Assembly (NCBI GenBank): GCA_001780825.1
Contig: MFIX01000221.1
Coordinates: 41,600-47,889, forward strand
Length of the DNA stretch: 6,290 nt
Source of the DNA: Candidatus Glassbacteria bacterium RIFCSPLOWO2_12_FULL_58_11
GTDB taxonomy: Bacteria > Gemmatimonadota > Glassbacteria > GWA2-58-10
Reading direction: 5' to 3'
The notes under the pieces are model-generated. The model was not told the origin of the DNA and searched no databases. It saw nothing but the letters and a program-made list of their open reading frames with translations. Of the stretch, positions 6,066-6,290 are shown one piece after another. The translations under genes were made by a program, and so were the position numbers. The stretch's first letter is position 1, and every line of letters begins with the position of its first letter.

Positions 6066-6077
6066 TCCGCATGCGGA
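6066..6077. promoter_or_regulatory. Perfect 12-bp palindrome upstream of the response regulator gene
   Basis: TCCGCATGCGGA is fully self-complementary and ends 24 bp before the response-regulator ATG. Its position would suit an operator, but only one copy is seen and no protein can be linked to it. A TTGACA at 6024-6029 could be a -35, but no good -10 follows at normal spacing. Confidence 0.35.
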
Positions 6078-6101
6078 CAATATTTGCCCTGGAAAGCGGC
6101 G

Positions 6102-6290
6102 ATGAAAAAAGTTCTGTTGATCGATGATGACCGAGGTATCCTGACCACGGTAAAAATCCATCTGGATGACCTGGGATACGAGACGTACTGTTCCAACAGT
6201 GGTGCCCTGGGTCTGGAGTTTTTCAATAAGTTCGATCCGTCGGTCGTTCTACTTGACCTCAGGCTGCCGGACATGGATGGGCTGGACCTG
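6102..6290 (+). CDS. Response regulator, receiver domain, 3' partial
   Basis: Sixty-three residues are visible before the right edge, with no stop. KKVLLIDDD (2-10) gives the first beta strand and the acidic pocket (D8-D10). VVLLDLRLPDMDGLDL (48-63) carries the phospho-acceptor Asp52 followed by the family's LPxMDG turn. This is a cytoplasmic two-component receiver domain, phosphorylated by a histidine kinase that is not in view. The output domain lies beyond the window; the LLDLRLPDMDGL wording is common in NtrC-type regulators but does not prove that class. GGAAAG (6091-6096), 5 nt before the ATG, is a modest ribosome binding site and supports the start. It begins 154 bp after the hydrolase stop, with only a weak hairpin between, so it is probably a separate unit, though read-through cannot be excluded. 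Confidence 0.9.
   Translation, partial: MKKVLLIDDDRGILTTVKIHLDDLGYETYCSNSGALGLEFFNKFDPSVVLLDLRLPDMDGLDL

Overview
The window reads as chromosomal DNA from a GC-rich, Gram-negative-type bacterium. Codon use is strongly G/C-ending, three gene products carry Sec signal peptides for export, and good Shine-Dalgarno sequences precede most starts. No ribosomal RNA, tRNA, CRISPR, phage or transposase gene was seen. The lineage cannot be fixed from the sequence. The mix of a secreted GH42-like glycoside hydrolase, a DUF4097 protein, a Spy/CpxP-like protein and intergenic GTAGGGGCG palindromes would fit an environmental FCB/PVC-type or candidate-phylum genome, but that is inference.

Layout, left to right. 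(1) 3-848, plus strand: the 3' part of a MetE-like (cobalamin-independent methionine synthase C-terminal domain) protein, cut by the window edge and closed by a strong hairpin terminator at 874-911. (2) 912-1107: intergenic, with a GTAGGGGCGAC / GTCGCCCCTAC palindrome and a further partial copy. (3) 1108-2471, minus strand: a two-gene exported set, transcribed as Spy/CpxP-like protein then DUF4097 beta-ladder protein. The two genes share a related signal peptide, and a candidate ECF (sigma-E-like) promoter precedes the first. (4) 2665-3518, minus strand: a TetR/AcrR regulator translationally coupled (ATGA overlap) to an 83-residue zinc-ribbon protein. Its promoter matches the sigma-70 consensus at both hexamers with a 17-bp spacer and an AT-rich upstream tract. 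Two tandem TGAGT-N4-ACTCA dyads sit over the predicted start site, which strongly suggests autorepression. (5) 3776-5947, plus strand: a 723-residue secreted glycoside-hydrolase-like protein with a TIM barrel, a GH42-type trimerisation-like domain and a C-terminal beta domain. (6) 6102-6290, plus strand: the N-terminal 63 residues of a response-regulator receiver domain, running off the right edge.

Functionally these look like four or five independent transcription units, not one system. The best-supported regulatory stories are a self-regulated TetR/zinc-ribbon operon and an envelope-stress-like unit. The hydrolase is divergent from the TetR operon, but the operators lie about 180-210 bp from its start, so its control by TetR is possible and not shown. 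I found no convincing wholly new multi-gene system. The most interesting leads are the TetR operator/promoter architecture, the shared leaders on unrelated mature proteins, and the hydrolase family.
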